A stretch of DNA of 64,000 bases from Coprovicinus avistercoris (GTDB taxonomy: Bacteria; Actinomycetota; Coriobacteriia; Coriobacteriales; Atopobiaceae), in contig DVMQ01000006.1 of the NCBI GenBank assembly GCA_018714895.1, forward strand, positions 91,290 through 155,289. Reading direction: 5' to 3'. The first letter of the stretch is position 1. Every line of letters starts with the position of its first letter. A program made the position numbers and the translations under genes. Shown piece by piece: positions 17,200-25,691 of this stretch. The notes under the pieces are model-generated. The model made no database searches, was not told the origin of the DNA, and saw nothing but the letters and a program-made list of their open reading frames with translations.

Positions 17200-18915
17200 A
17201 TGGCGGAAGAGGGCTACACCATAGGCGAAAGATATCGCCTGCTCACGCAAATTGGTGAGGGAGGTATGTCGAGGGTGTATTTGGCTCTCGACACCGTTCT
17301 GAACAAGCAGTGGGCTGCGAAAGAAATTAAGCATGTGGAAGACCCAGCTCAGCGCGAACTTATCGTAAAAAGCCTTGTAACAGAGGCGAATATGATCAAA
17401 CGGTTTGATCATCCCGCCATACCTCGCATTGTTGACATCATTGATGAAGAGGGCACCCTCTACGTCATCATGGACTACGTAGAAGGGCGTACACTCGCTG
17501 AAATTCTTGAGTTAGAAGGGCCACAATCAGAAGAAAAGGTCGTGGATTGGGCTCTGCAGCTGCTTGATGCTCTTGAGTATTTACATCAGCGCAAACCTCC
17601 GGTTATTTTCCGTGATATGAAGCCCGCAAATGTCATGCTTAAACCAAATGGCCTGGTTGAACTTATCGATTTTGGTATTGCTCGTGAATATCGTGAAGAT
17701 GGTTCCTCCACTACGGCGGCAATTGGTGATACGGTTCAGCTTGGTACGCGTGGATTTGCTCCTCCTGAGCAGTACGGTGGAAGCGGGCAGACCGATGCGC
17801 GCACTGATGTTTATGCGCTTGGCGCAACAATGTATAACCTGGTAACTGGGAAAAATCCTTCCGATCCTCCCTATACCATGGCGCCTATTCGACAAGTGCG
17901 TCCGGAGCTTTCGGCAGGTCTTGAGCGCATTATTGCCAAAGCAACACAAGCCAATCCAGATGATCGCTATCAAGGGTGCGCAGAAATGGCGTATGACCTT
18001 GCGCATTATCGTGAAGAAGATGACCAGCACAAAGCAACGCTTCGCCGTACGTGGCATGGGTTTGTAGGGCTTGTTGCTGCTGCATGTGTTTCCTTAGCAG
18101 TCGGTATTGGTGGAACAGTTGGCTATAACGTAACGCTCAACAGCAATTACGACTACTGGATGAATATTGCTGAACAATCGAGCGACAAGGAAGAGGCTTC
18201 TGAGGCATATGTCCGGGCTGCAGCAATTAAACCTGGTGAAGTTGATCCCTACTTAGGCCTTTGTCAAATTTACCGTGCTGACCTCGATTTTTCTGCAGAG
18301 GAAGAACGACAAATACGCGAGGCATTGCTCCCTCATATCTCTGAGCTTGAGCAGTCCCCTCAGTGGGGAGAGATGGCTTTTTCTATTGGCAAGCTGTATT
18401 GGTACAACTATGGCGTAAATGATGCTGCAGAAAATGCAGATGAACTTGACGCGGGACGTGCATCGCGTATTCGTGCGGCATCGCAATGGATGCATAATGC
18501 CGCAGATGCTCCAGGTTTTGAGAATGCCGAGCTTGCACAGGTATATGCCGATATTGCTGACTTTAATACCGATATAGTTCCCCTTATAAATGAGGGTTCT
18601 GATGCGGGCATGTACGGTCCGTATTACGAACGCCTAAGTGCGCTTGTCGATGTTATGAGCAATGAAGATAATGAAGTAATGCGCCTTGAGGTGGCAAATC
18701 TTACGCTTGATGCCTGCCGTACGTATTCTCGGAAGTTTAGAGCTGATGGCGTAAGTGATCTAGAACTGCTTGATCTCTGCGATCGAGCACAGGCGCTTGC
18801 TGAGGACACCCAACCTACAACTGAGCTGCTCGATGATGAGCGTACGCAGGCTCTTGCGTCTGTTAATCCAGCGCGTCAGGCCGTAAATGATGCGTACGTA
18901 GATGTGGAGGCATAA
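17200..18915 (+). CDS. Membrane Ser/Thr protein kinase (Hanks type), first gene of the type VII secretion locus
   Basis: 571 residues. The kinase domain covers about 12-275: glycine loop IGEGGMSRVY, AAKEI (catalytic Lys), VIMDYVEGRTL, catalytic loop FRDMKPANVML (HRD is replaced by FRD), DFGIARE, and APPEQYG in the activation segment. One TM helix lies at about 288-308. The external C-terminal part (about 310-571) is helical and TPR-like and has no PASTA repeats. GGAGAAG precedes the ATG. The next gene starts 2 bases after the stop and encodes a membrane protein with threonine motifs, and two FHA-domain genes lie downstream, so the likely role is phospho-threonine control of secretion. No PP2C phosphatase is encoded in the window. 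Confidence 0.93.
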   Translation: MAEEGYTIGERYRLLTQIGEGGMSRVYLALDTVLNKQWAAKEIKHVEDPAQRELIVKSLVTEANMIKRFDHPAIPRIVDIIDEEGTLYVIMDYVEGRTLAEILELEGPQSEEKVVDWALQLLDALEYLHQRKPPVIFRDMKPANVMLKPNGLVELIDFGIAREYREDGSSTTAAIGDTVQLGTRGFAPPEQYGGSGQTDARTDVYALGATMYNLVTGKNPSDPPYTMAPIRQVRPELSAGLERIIAKATQANPDDRYQGCAEMAYDLAHYREEDDQHKATLRRTWHGFVGLVAAACVSLAVGIGGTVGYNVTLNSNYDYWMNIAEQSSDKEEASEAYVRAAAIKPGEVDPYLGLCQIYRADLDFSAEEERQIREALLPHISELEQSPQWGEMAFSIGKLYWYNYGVNDAAENADELDAGRASRIRAASQWMHNAADAPGFENAELAQVYADIADFNTDIVPLINEGSDAGMYGPYYERLSALVDVMSNEDNEVMRLEVANLTLDACRTYSRKFRADGVSDLELLDLCDRAQALAEDTQPTTELLDDERTQALASVNPARQAVNDAYVDVEA

Positions 18916-18917
18916 CT

Positions 18918-19379
18918 ATGACCTCGACGTTTGGCATGATTGCAACCCTGGGTTATTCCTTTGCGGCAGTATTTACACTTCTAGCTGTGGTGTATTACTT
19001 CTTGCGCCATGTCCGTGCTGTAAGAGACGAGATGACCGGAAAAACTGCACAGCGTGAAATTGCAGATATTCGTTCTGGTAGGCGAGGACGCTCGTGGTTG
19101 GGAACTCAGTCATCTGGGATATTTTCTGATGTGCACGGCGTGCAGAGAACTCCTGCAGGTACGGGGAGTGGTAGCCTCCATGTGCGCAATGTTGAGGTTG
19201 CTACCAATGTGATTACACCTCTTGGTGAGAATGATTCTGAGCTCAGCACGACGCTTTTATCTTCACAGGCATCATCTACAACATCTGAAACAGAGGCAGG
19301 AACAACGCTGCTTTCTTCTCAATCGGATTCAGAGACAGAGACCACACTTCTCTCGCAGGAAGGGGAGGTGCGGAAATAA
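18918..19379 (+). CDS. Small membrane protein with three TTLL repeats (candidate kinase substrate/FHA ligand)
   Basis: 153 residues: one N-terminal TM (about 10-31), a basic stretch (REIADIRSGRRGRS), then an acidic Ser/Thr-rich tail carrying three near-copies, STTLLSSQ (TTLL at 111-114), GTTLLSSQ and ETTLLSQE. Thr-Thr motifs after acidic residues resemble the phospho-threonine sites bound by FHA domains, such as the ETTS motif of mycobacterial GarA. A TTLL motif also lies just before the FHA domain of the 423-residue protein at 34585. It starts 2 bases after the kinase stop, and its stop overlaps the next ATG by 1 base. The family is not recognised; the role is inferred. Confidence 0.75.
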   Translation: MTSTFGMIATLGYSFAAVFTLLAVVYYFLRHVRAVRDEMTGKTAQREIADIRSGRRGRSWLGTQSSGIFSDVHGVQRTPAGTGSGSLHVRNVEVATNVITPLGENDSELSTTLLSSQASSTTSETEAGTTLLSSQSDSETETTLLSQEGEVRK

Positions 19380-22300
19380 TGCAGCGCTTACGTAGGCTAC
19401 TGATAGCAAGTGTTGGGATTTTCCTAGCGCTCTCTGTGTTCTTTGAAGGGCCTGCTGTACTTGGATTTGCCCTCGATGGAGAGGAAGACCAGCTTCCCGT
19501 ACAACAGAACACGTCAGAGACAACAACATCCGATTCGAAACAGAATGCGGCCGACGATCTAACACAGGGTTCTCAAGAAGAGGGCAATTCTTCGAGTAAT
19601 GATCAAAATTCGCAGGATAGTGAAGAGCCTGCTAAAAAGGTACAGGTCACTTTTCCTAAAGATGAAAACATAACGGTACCCTATGGTGTAGATGTCGCTT
19701 CATGGTTGAGTAAACATCTCACATTTGTTGTGGATGGTAAGCAGATTTCTGCACAAGAGCTCTCTGATACGTATTTTGACGGCAAAGCTATTTTTGTTCG
19801 CAGAACGGATGTTTCTTCCTATCCCGCTAACCCCTCTGACGGTAGTGCTATTAACTGGTCGGATTACCTTGCTTTTTCTCAGTTGGGACAAAATGTAGAT
19901 GCAAGCACAGTGCTTTTGCCCAGTTTATCTGAGCTTAAAGCGACAATGAGCTGGACCAATACAGGGAGTCCTGATGATGTAAAGCTGCTTCCATTGGCCC
20001 CAGAAGCTGCGCTTAAAACACTGCATGGCGTTCGAGCAGATGGAAGCGAAGCTGCACTTGCCACTACAGGAACGTGGGCAGATGGCACACTCTGCGTTTG
20101 GCTTAATGCTGACGATGAAGATGCATCCCCAGTAGCACTCTCTGTTGCTGGAGAAGAGTTAGATGAATTATCTGAGACGTTCACTCTTTCGGCTGATGGA
20201 AGTTTTAAAACAGGGGGTTCAGTAGATGTACAGGATTCCTGTACGGTGTATGGTCGCCTTAAACGCGACATGCAAGTGCGTGATGCACAGAATGTCGAGC
20301 ATGTGCTCTATCAAGGGCAACTTGTAGCAATTCCTGTTGCACGTGATGTTTCTTCGCCGAGCATTTCTAACTTGTCGGTGGTAAGCCCTACTGGCGAGCC
20401 TGCTGATTTCTCAGCAGATGGCGTGGTCAATAATGGTGTTGTTACAGTTACTCGCAACGGTCTTGTAATTACGGCATCAATTGATCAGCCGGAGCCCGCG
20501 GAAGGCTCAAATGAACGGTCTTCAGGCATTGACCCTCAAAGCCTCATACTCAGGGTGGGCGACAAGAGTATTACGGCAGCTTCTTTTTCTGACGGAAAAG
20601 TCTCATTCACGCTTTCGGTAGATACGCTAGGCGAGGGCGTGTGGAGTCTTTCCGATATGACAATTACCGCTGCTGACTATGCAGGAAATACGACAAGCTG
20701 TGTTGTTGGAAATGAAGCACCCTTTATAAGTGCGGGCGTAACGCAACTTGAGATATTTGACGAGGAGTCTGAAGCCAATCAGGCTGAGGTGGCTCTCCTC
20801 ATTAATGGCGAGCCCGTCAATGACGAAGAACCGTATGTGGCTCAGTCAACTTCCGGCGTGAATCTTACTATGCAAGTAAGTGACGTAAACTTCGAAGATA
20901 CGCAGACATATGATGATCTTGCTAAGTGGGAAGACAAGTTTGTAGCAGGGGATGTCACTTCAACTTCGACAGAACCCCTTTTATATAACGACTTCTCAAA
21001 TGTGCCCGGTACCACTACGTGGCGAACTCAGCCCATTGCTATTACGGGCGAAGGCACCCATTCCATTGACTTTACCTATCGAGGAAAGCGCGTGCTCTTC
21101 GGCTGGATTGTCCTTGAGCGCAGCGCGCAATGTACGGTGGTGATTGACAACACCGCGCCAGTGGCAACAGAAGCGCAGATAAAAGATGGCGATTCGATCA
21201 ACGAAGATGAAGAGATAGCAACCGTTGATAACACAACCTATCTTGTAGGCGGTCCTCGCACTATTAAGGTGCATTTTGCAGATTTGCTCAACGGTTCTTC
21301 TCAGGGGACTTCCGGTGTTGATACAAACAGTATTACAGCAACAGTGGCCCGAAACCAGGATCTTGCGGGTACACCGGGCATAACTAACAACTACAGCACA
21401 GCCGATGAGGGAGGTCTTACTGTTGATAAAGATGGCTGGTTAGAGATTCCTCTTTCTGGTGAAGGTGTTTACAGGCTCTCTCAAATTACCATGTCATTCA
21501 AAGACTGTGCTGGCAATGAGGTTCAAAACCTTTCTTTAGCCGATATCGTTCATACCATGGCTGATAAGAGCGGCTGGACAACGTCTGACGGCAAAGTTAT
21601 TACCGAAGTTGTGGTTGACAATCCTGAAATCGATCGAGCATCGGCAGATATATCCCTTGCTGAACCAGAAGACGCTCCTGCAAGTTTGGAACATGGAACA
21701 TATCGTGGTGACATTAAAGCTCAAATTGTTATTCGCGATCCCTGGTTTGAGCTGTACCGCGCTACGAAAACAGGTTCTACTGCACACGTGTTTGCTGGGT
21801 CGCTTGAGCCGGGGGCTTCTTCTCTCACCGCAGGTATCCAAACAATAGATACTCCAGCTCTTGCGGATTTTACCGATAACGACGGCGATGGTACGTGGTC
21901 TTGCGAAATTCCGCTTCCGGAGAACGAGGCAGGCTTGCCCGTCGAAGGTGATTATGACCTAGCTTTGTCTTATGGTGGCATTGCTTGTGCGGATGATCCT
22001 GCAACCGACAGTGTTGCTTTTAAGATAGATAGGACAGCGCCGTCTATTACAGCTGCATCACTTGCCGAGACACTTGATCCAGCGAATGAGCTTGCCTGTA
22101 TGGATGATGGTTCCTCTTATGTGGTAGGCAGATCTCGTACGCTGAGAATTCGCGTTCAAGATTTGTTGCGTGGGCAGCGTCCTGATGCTCAAACAGATAA
22201 TGCCGAGAAGCGCGATCAGCCGCATACCTCTGGTGTAAATACTCAGGCCGTTCGTGTTCATCTTTCGCGAGCGGACGGCATGACAGCGCCTGATAATCCG

Positions 22301-25174
22301 CTGATGCCATCGCATGTAACAACCGAAACCCTCGAGATTATGCCTGACGACGCCGGATGGATAGAAGTCCCACTTGATAAAGAAGGCCTCTATCGTCTTG
22401 ATGGCATTACTTTTGAGTTGCCCGATAATGCGGGAAACGGATCTGAGTCTGTGGTGTCTCTTGCGGCGGCAATTAGCGCGCTCCCTGAAGAGGATCGTGC
22501 TGCATGGATGCTTAGCGGAGACCTTCTGACGGGCATTATTGTTGATGATCCTGCCACAGTTCCGCAGGTTGGTGTATCTATTTCTGATGGTACCGATAGC
22601 AACGGCAATCCTATTCCGACTTCACTTGATCCGCTCTTCCACCGCGGACAAACTGACGTTGAGGTGTGGGTAGCAGACCCTTGGTTTGATGCATGGCGTC
22701 ACATTGCAGAGAGAACAGACAACTTCTCGACTGTTATGTTTACCCCTGCCGGTGCTTCTGTCGAAGAGACATTACTACCAGTAGATCCTCAGAAAATGAC
22801 ATACGACGCCAGCAGTAATCGCTGGAAGGTTATGTATTCATTGCCGCAGGTGAGCGAGGATGATTCTCGTCCACAGGAGGGAATGTATAGCGTTGATATA
22901 GCTTACCAGGGCATATCGGGTACACATGAGAATCCTCTGTGCGACCCTGCTCCTGCTGTATTTGGCGTGGACTATACTGGTCCCCAGCTTGGGCGTCTGG
23001 AGCTTTCAGAGCTTTCACCCCTGCAGTATGGCTGGATTTTCTCGAGAGGCAATGAAGACTTTACCGTCGGAGTGACCGACAACCTCTCGGGGATTAAAGA
23101 AGATTCTGGCTATGTAAACCCAACCGGGACACTTACCCAAAATGATGTGCCTGTTACCTATGAAGGCGCAGATGGACTAGAGCGCAGTCTTGTCGGAACA
23201 CTTTCATTCGGATTTGGCAAGGATGCTCAACGGCTCACCTTCAGTGGAACTACGCTTGCGCTTACCGATCGTGCCGGCAATCCAACAATCAGTGCTTCTC
23301 TAGACGCATGGAATGGTGAGGGCGGCACCAATATACCCGAAGGCGCCACGGGAGTCTCAATTGATACAGAAGCACCCGTGCTGGAAGTTTCGTACGATAA
23401 CAATGATGTGCGAAATGGCCATTACTATGCTGCATCACGTACAGCAACAATCACGCTGATAGAGTCTAACTTTGATATTGCTCGAGCTCATGATAAGAAC
23501 AATGAGCTGGTAATTGCACGAGTTGGTCGCGATGGGAACAGCGTTGCTCGCCTTTGTTCGGAAGACTTCCAAAACCCTTCAGGCGATGGGAAAACGTGGG
23601 TTGCAACGTATGCCTTTGAAGACGATGCCGACTGGACCCTTGACGCGGCATATACCGACCTTGCCGGTCGAGTTGCTCAACCCTATGCAACGTCTTTTGT
23701 TGTTGATACACAGGCTCCTTCTATAGTAGTGCAGTGGGATAACAACGATGTAGCAAACGGCATGTATTACAAGGCGCCTCGTAACGCCTCAATTGAAGTA
23801 AATGACCGTAATTTCTCTCCTGATTATGCAGCTGTAGAGACAACGGCAACAGATGCTTCTGGTGCAGGAGTTTCTGCACCAGGTGCAAGCGCTTGGACAC
23901 AACTCGAACCACGTCAAAAGTGGGGATGCTCAGTATCGTTTGCCTCCGAGCTCCATTACACGATGCGTATAACTGCAACTGATCTTGCAGGCAATAGTGC
24001 CGAGACATATGAAGAGCCGGAATTTGTTATCGATATGACAGCTCCGGTAGTGAGCATATCTAATGTGTCACAGTATGCTGCATATAGCGATGTTGTTGCC
24101 CCCACGATTTCTTACTCTGATACAAACTTCGATCCGACCTTTACAACGTACCTGCTTACTGGCGGGCGCAGTGGGGCGAACGCCTATGTGAACAGTATTA
24201 ACGAGCAAAATGAAGCAACATCTCGTACCGTGAGCTTCCCTGATTTTGAACACACTCTTGAGATGGATGATGTGTATGTCCTGGATGCTCAGATGACCGA
24301 TTTGGCTGGCAATCAGGCACAACAGTCGGTGACGTTCTCAGTTAACCGTTATGGCTCCACGTATCTGTTGACCGACGAGAGTGGCAACATACTGGGAAGT
24401 TATCTCAACCGCCCGCAAGACGTGGTGGTTCATGAGATTAATCCAAGTGGTCTTGATCAGAGCGCCGGACATGCTGAGGTGGTGCATGACTCTGAGGTTG
24501 CTTCGCTTACCCCCAACGCAGATTACCAAGTTGGAACTGGGATTGATAGTGATTCTTGGAGCGATACTACCTATACCTTTCCAGCAAGGCTGTTTAATGA
24601 AGACGGATACTATCGCATTCTGTTGACATCGCATGATTTAGCAGGCAATCTTTCACAAAATACGATGGATGCTAAAAACGTCAATCGAGACGATACGGCA
24701 GAGATTGCCTTTGCTATAGATAGCACCGCACCAACCGCTGATCTTGTTGGTATTACTTCCTATGGCGTGTATCTCGATCCTCAAAAGACCGTCATGGTAA
24801 GCACGGGCGACAACTTAGCAATTGCCCATGTCGAGGTGCTTATCGATGGCGAGCAGATAGATTCTTGGGAAAACCCCAGCGAAAGTGACCTATCGACACC
24901 AAGCGTTGCGCTTGAGGCCGATGGTCAGCCGCATGACATTGAACTTGTAGTGGTTGACCGTGCAGGCAATCAATCTCGCATTACCTATGACGGTGTAGTG
25001 GTAACCGGCGACTTACTCACCTTTGTCTTGAATACCCCACGGCTTCTGTTTGGTTCAGTTGCCGGCGTCATTGTGGCTGCAGCAGTTGCTGCTCTAGGCA
25101 TTGCGCTCGTGCTCCGCCATCACAGGCTTACGAGAGATAAAAACAACCCCTTTGGCCATACGGCACAAAGGTAG
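19379..25174 (+). CDS. Giant membrane-anchored surface protein with Ig-like repeats
   Basis: 1,931 residues. The N-terminal signal peptide or anchor is basic MQRLRR then LLIASVGIFLALSVFF. An acidic Ser/Gln-rich linker and a chain of Ig-like domains follow. Domain starts carry D-x-TAP-type motifs (about residues 587, 882, 1197, 1327, 1441, 1551 and 1779), and domain ends carry DxAGN-type motifs (DYAGN, DCAGN, DNAGN, DRAGN, DLAGN and others, nine counted, one as DLAGR). Residues about 590-880 and 885-1195 are diverged tandem copies. A TM helix (FGSVAGVIVAAAVAALGIALVL) and a short basic tail end the protein; there is no LPxTG. It lies between the kinase pair and the esx/essC genes, so it may be a surface or wall-spanning part of the secretion system or an adhesin. 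It does not look like EsaA. Confidence 0.85.
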   Translation: MQRLRRLLIASVGIFLALSVFFEGPAVLGFALDGEEDQLPVQQNTSETTTSDSKQNAADDLTQGSQEEGNSSSNDQNSQDSEEPAKKVQVTFPKDENITVPYGVDVASWLSKHLTFVVDGKQISAQELSDTYFDGKAIFVRRTDVSSYPANPSDGSAINWSDYLAFSQLGQNVDASTVLLPSLSELKATMSWTNTGSPDDVKLLPLAPEAALKTLHGVRADGSEAALATTGTWADGTLCVWLNADDEDASPVALSVAGEELDELSETFTLSADGSFKTGGSVDVQDSCTVYGRLKRDMQVRDAQNVEHVLYQGQLVAIPVARDVSSPSISNLSVVSPTGEPADFSADGVVNNGVVTVTRNGLVITASIDQPEPAEGSNERSSGIDPQSLILRVGDKSITAASFSDGKVSFTLSVDTLGEGVWSLSDMTITAADYAGNTTSCVVGNEAPFISAGVTQLEIFDEESEANQAEVALLINGEPVNDEEPYVAQSTSGVNLTMQVSDVNFEDTQTYDDLAKWEDKFVAGDVTSTSTEPLLYNDFSNVPGTTTWRTQPIAITGEGTHSIDFTYRGKRVLFGWIVLERSAQCTVVIDNTAPVATEAQIKDGDSINEDEEIATVDNTTYLVGGPRTIKVHFADLLNGSSQGTSGVDTNSITATVARNQDLAGTPGITNNYSTADEGGLTVDKDGWLEIPLSGEGVYRLSQITMSFKDCAGNEVQNLSLADIVHTMADKSGWTTSDGKVITEVVVDNPEIDRASADISLAEPEDAPASLEHGTYRGDIKAQIVIRDPWFELYRATKTGSTAHVFAGSLEPGASSLTAGIQTIDTPALADFTDNDGDGTWSCEIPLPENEAGLPVEGDYDLALSYGGIACADDPATDSVAFKIDRTAPSITAASLAETLDPANELACMDDGSSYVVGRSRTLRIRVQDLLRGQRPDAQTDNAEKRDQPHTSGVNTQAVRVHLSRADGMTAPDNPLMPSHVTTETLEIMPDDAGWIEVPLDKEGLYRLDGITFELPDNAGNGSESVVSLAAAISALPEEDRAAWMLSGDLLTGIIVDDPATVPQVGVSISDGTDSNGNPIPTSLDPLFHRGQTDVEVWVADPWFDAWRHIAERTDNFSTVMFTPAGASVEETLLPVDPQKMTYDASSNRWKVMYSLPQVSEDDSRPQEGMYSVDIAYQGISGTHENPLCDPAPAVFGVDYTGPQLGRLELSELSPLQYGWIFSRGNEDFTVGVTDNLSGIKEDSGYVNPTGTLTQNDVPVTYEGADGLERSLVGTLSFGFGKDAQRLTFSGTTLALTDRAGNPTISASLDAWNGEGGTNIPEGATGVSIDTEAPVLEVSYDNNDVRNGHYYAASRTATITLIESNFDIARAHDKNNELVIARVGRDGNSVARLCSEDFQNPSGDGKTWVATYAFEDDADWTLDAAYTDLAGRVAQPYATSFVVDTQAPSIVVQWDNNDVANGMYYKAPRNASIEVNDRNFSPDYAAVETTATDASGAGVSAPGASAWTQLEPRQKWGCSVSFASELHYTMRITATDLAGNSAETYEEPEFVIDMTAPVVSISNVSQYAAYSDVVAPTISYSDTNFDPTFTTYLLTGGRSGANAYVNSINEQNEATSRTVSFPDFEHTLEMDDVYVLDAQMTDLAGNQAQQSVTFSVNRYGSTYLLTDESGNILGSYLNRPQDVVVHEINPSGLDQSAGHAEVVHDSEVASLTPNADYQVGTGIDSDSWSDTTYTFPARLFNEDGYYRILLTSHDLAGNLSQNTMDAKNVNRDDTAEIAFAIDSTAPTADLVGITSYGVYLDPQKTVMVSTGDNLAIAHVEVLIDGEQIDSWENPSESDLSTPSVALEADGQPHDIELVVVDRAGNQSRITYDGVVVTGDLLTFVLNTPRLLFGSVAGVIVAAAVAALGIALVLRHHRLTRDKNNPFGHTAQR

Positions 25175-25201
25175 GTTTTCAGGCCGATGAAGAGGTCTCG
25201 A

Positions 25202-25262
25202 CCCGCTGAAGCGGGAGGAGATAGCAGGAAAGGGCGTTCGCCAGAGGGGCGTTCGCGCGAAC
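25202..25262 (+). promoter_or_regulatory. Structured leader before the first WXG100 gene
   Basis: Hairpin CCCGC (25202-25206), loop TGAA, GCGGG (25211-25215). Then the 10-base direct repeat GGGCGTTCGC occurs twice (25232-25241 and 25247-25256), and the perfect 12-base palindrome GTTCGCGCGAAC lies at 25251-25262. All are within the 104-base gap after the giant surface gene and end 16 bases before ATG 25279. Probably an mRNA leader or processing structure. Confidence 0.4.
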
Positions 25263-25278
25263 CGAAAGGATGTAGACC

Positions 25279-25572
25279 ATGGCTGGACAGATTAGGATCA
25301 CCCCAGATCAGATGCGTTCCCGTGCCAATGAGTACCGTGTCGAGCAGGACAACGTGGGCAACGTTATCTCTCGTATGGACTCACTGCTGTCTGCTTTGCA
25401 GAGCGAATGGGAAGGCGAAGCTTCTCGCGCCTACGATGCTCGCTTCCAGGAGCTCCGCCCTGGTTTTGTAAAGGCTCAGGAGCTTATCGGTGAAATTGCA
25501 CAGAGCCTTGATGCCACTGCCCAAAGTCTTGAAGAGACTGACGCTAACATCGCCAGCTCTTTCCGCGGCTAA
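25279..25572 (+). CDS. WXG100 (ESAT-6-like) secretion protein
   Basis: 97-residue helical-hairpin protein of the WXG100 family, exported as a dimer by type VII secretion. The turn motif is SEWEGEAS (Trp-Glu-Gly) near residue 46, between two amphipathic helices (PDQMRSRANEYRVEQDNV... and LIGEIAQSLDATAQSLEET). The typical length and the position immediately upstream of an EssC ATPase make the assignment firm. A YxxxD/E export tail is not evident; the C-terminus is IASSFRG. AAAGGATG precedes the ATG. It is probably the most highly expressed gene of the locus, since a stable hairpin separates it from essC. Confidence 0.93.
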   Translation: MAGQIRITPDQMRSRANEYRVEQDNVGNVISRMDSLLSALQSEWEGEASRAYDARFQELRPGFVKAQELIGEIAQSLDATAQSLEETDANIASSFRG

Positions 25573-25589
25573 AAGCTTTATCCGCTGGA

Positions 25590-25625
25590 GACGGACCGCC
25601 CTGAAAATGTTTCCGGGCGGCCGTC
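25590..25625 (+). promoter_or_regulatory. Intercistronic hairpin between the WXG100 gene and essC
   Basis: GACGG-A-CCGCCC (25590-25601) pairs with GGGCGG-CCGTC (25615-25625): 11 bp with one bulge and a 13-base loop, 17 bases after the WXG100 stop. No T-run follows, so it is more likely an mRNA-stabilising or partial attenuation element than a full terminator. Confidence 0.5.
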
Positions 25626-25691
25626 CTCACGGGCGGAGACGTTGTGTGCGGCTCCATCTGCGAGGGCGGTTGGAATACGACGGGAGGGCAT

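Noticed and set aside
16939..17412. 157-codon minus-strand frame between the patatin and kinase genes
   Set aside because: It overlaps the start of the kinase gene, lacks a ribosome site and has an unlikely composition.
23400..24100. Tandem DNA repeat or CRISPR-like array in the giant gene
   Set aside because: The repetition is at protein level (Ig-like domains) with diverged DNA; no regular spacer pattern.
24990..25174. Sortase anchor (LPxTG) on the giant surface protein
   Set aside because: The C-terminus has a TM and basic tail but no LPxTG-like motif; it is a membrane anchor.
25187..25471. Plus-strand frame MKRSRPAEAGG... overlapping the WXG100 gene
   Set aside because: It is in another frame than the well-supported WXG100 protein and consists of repeat-derived Arg/Gly sequence.
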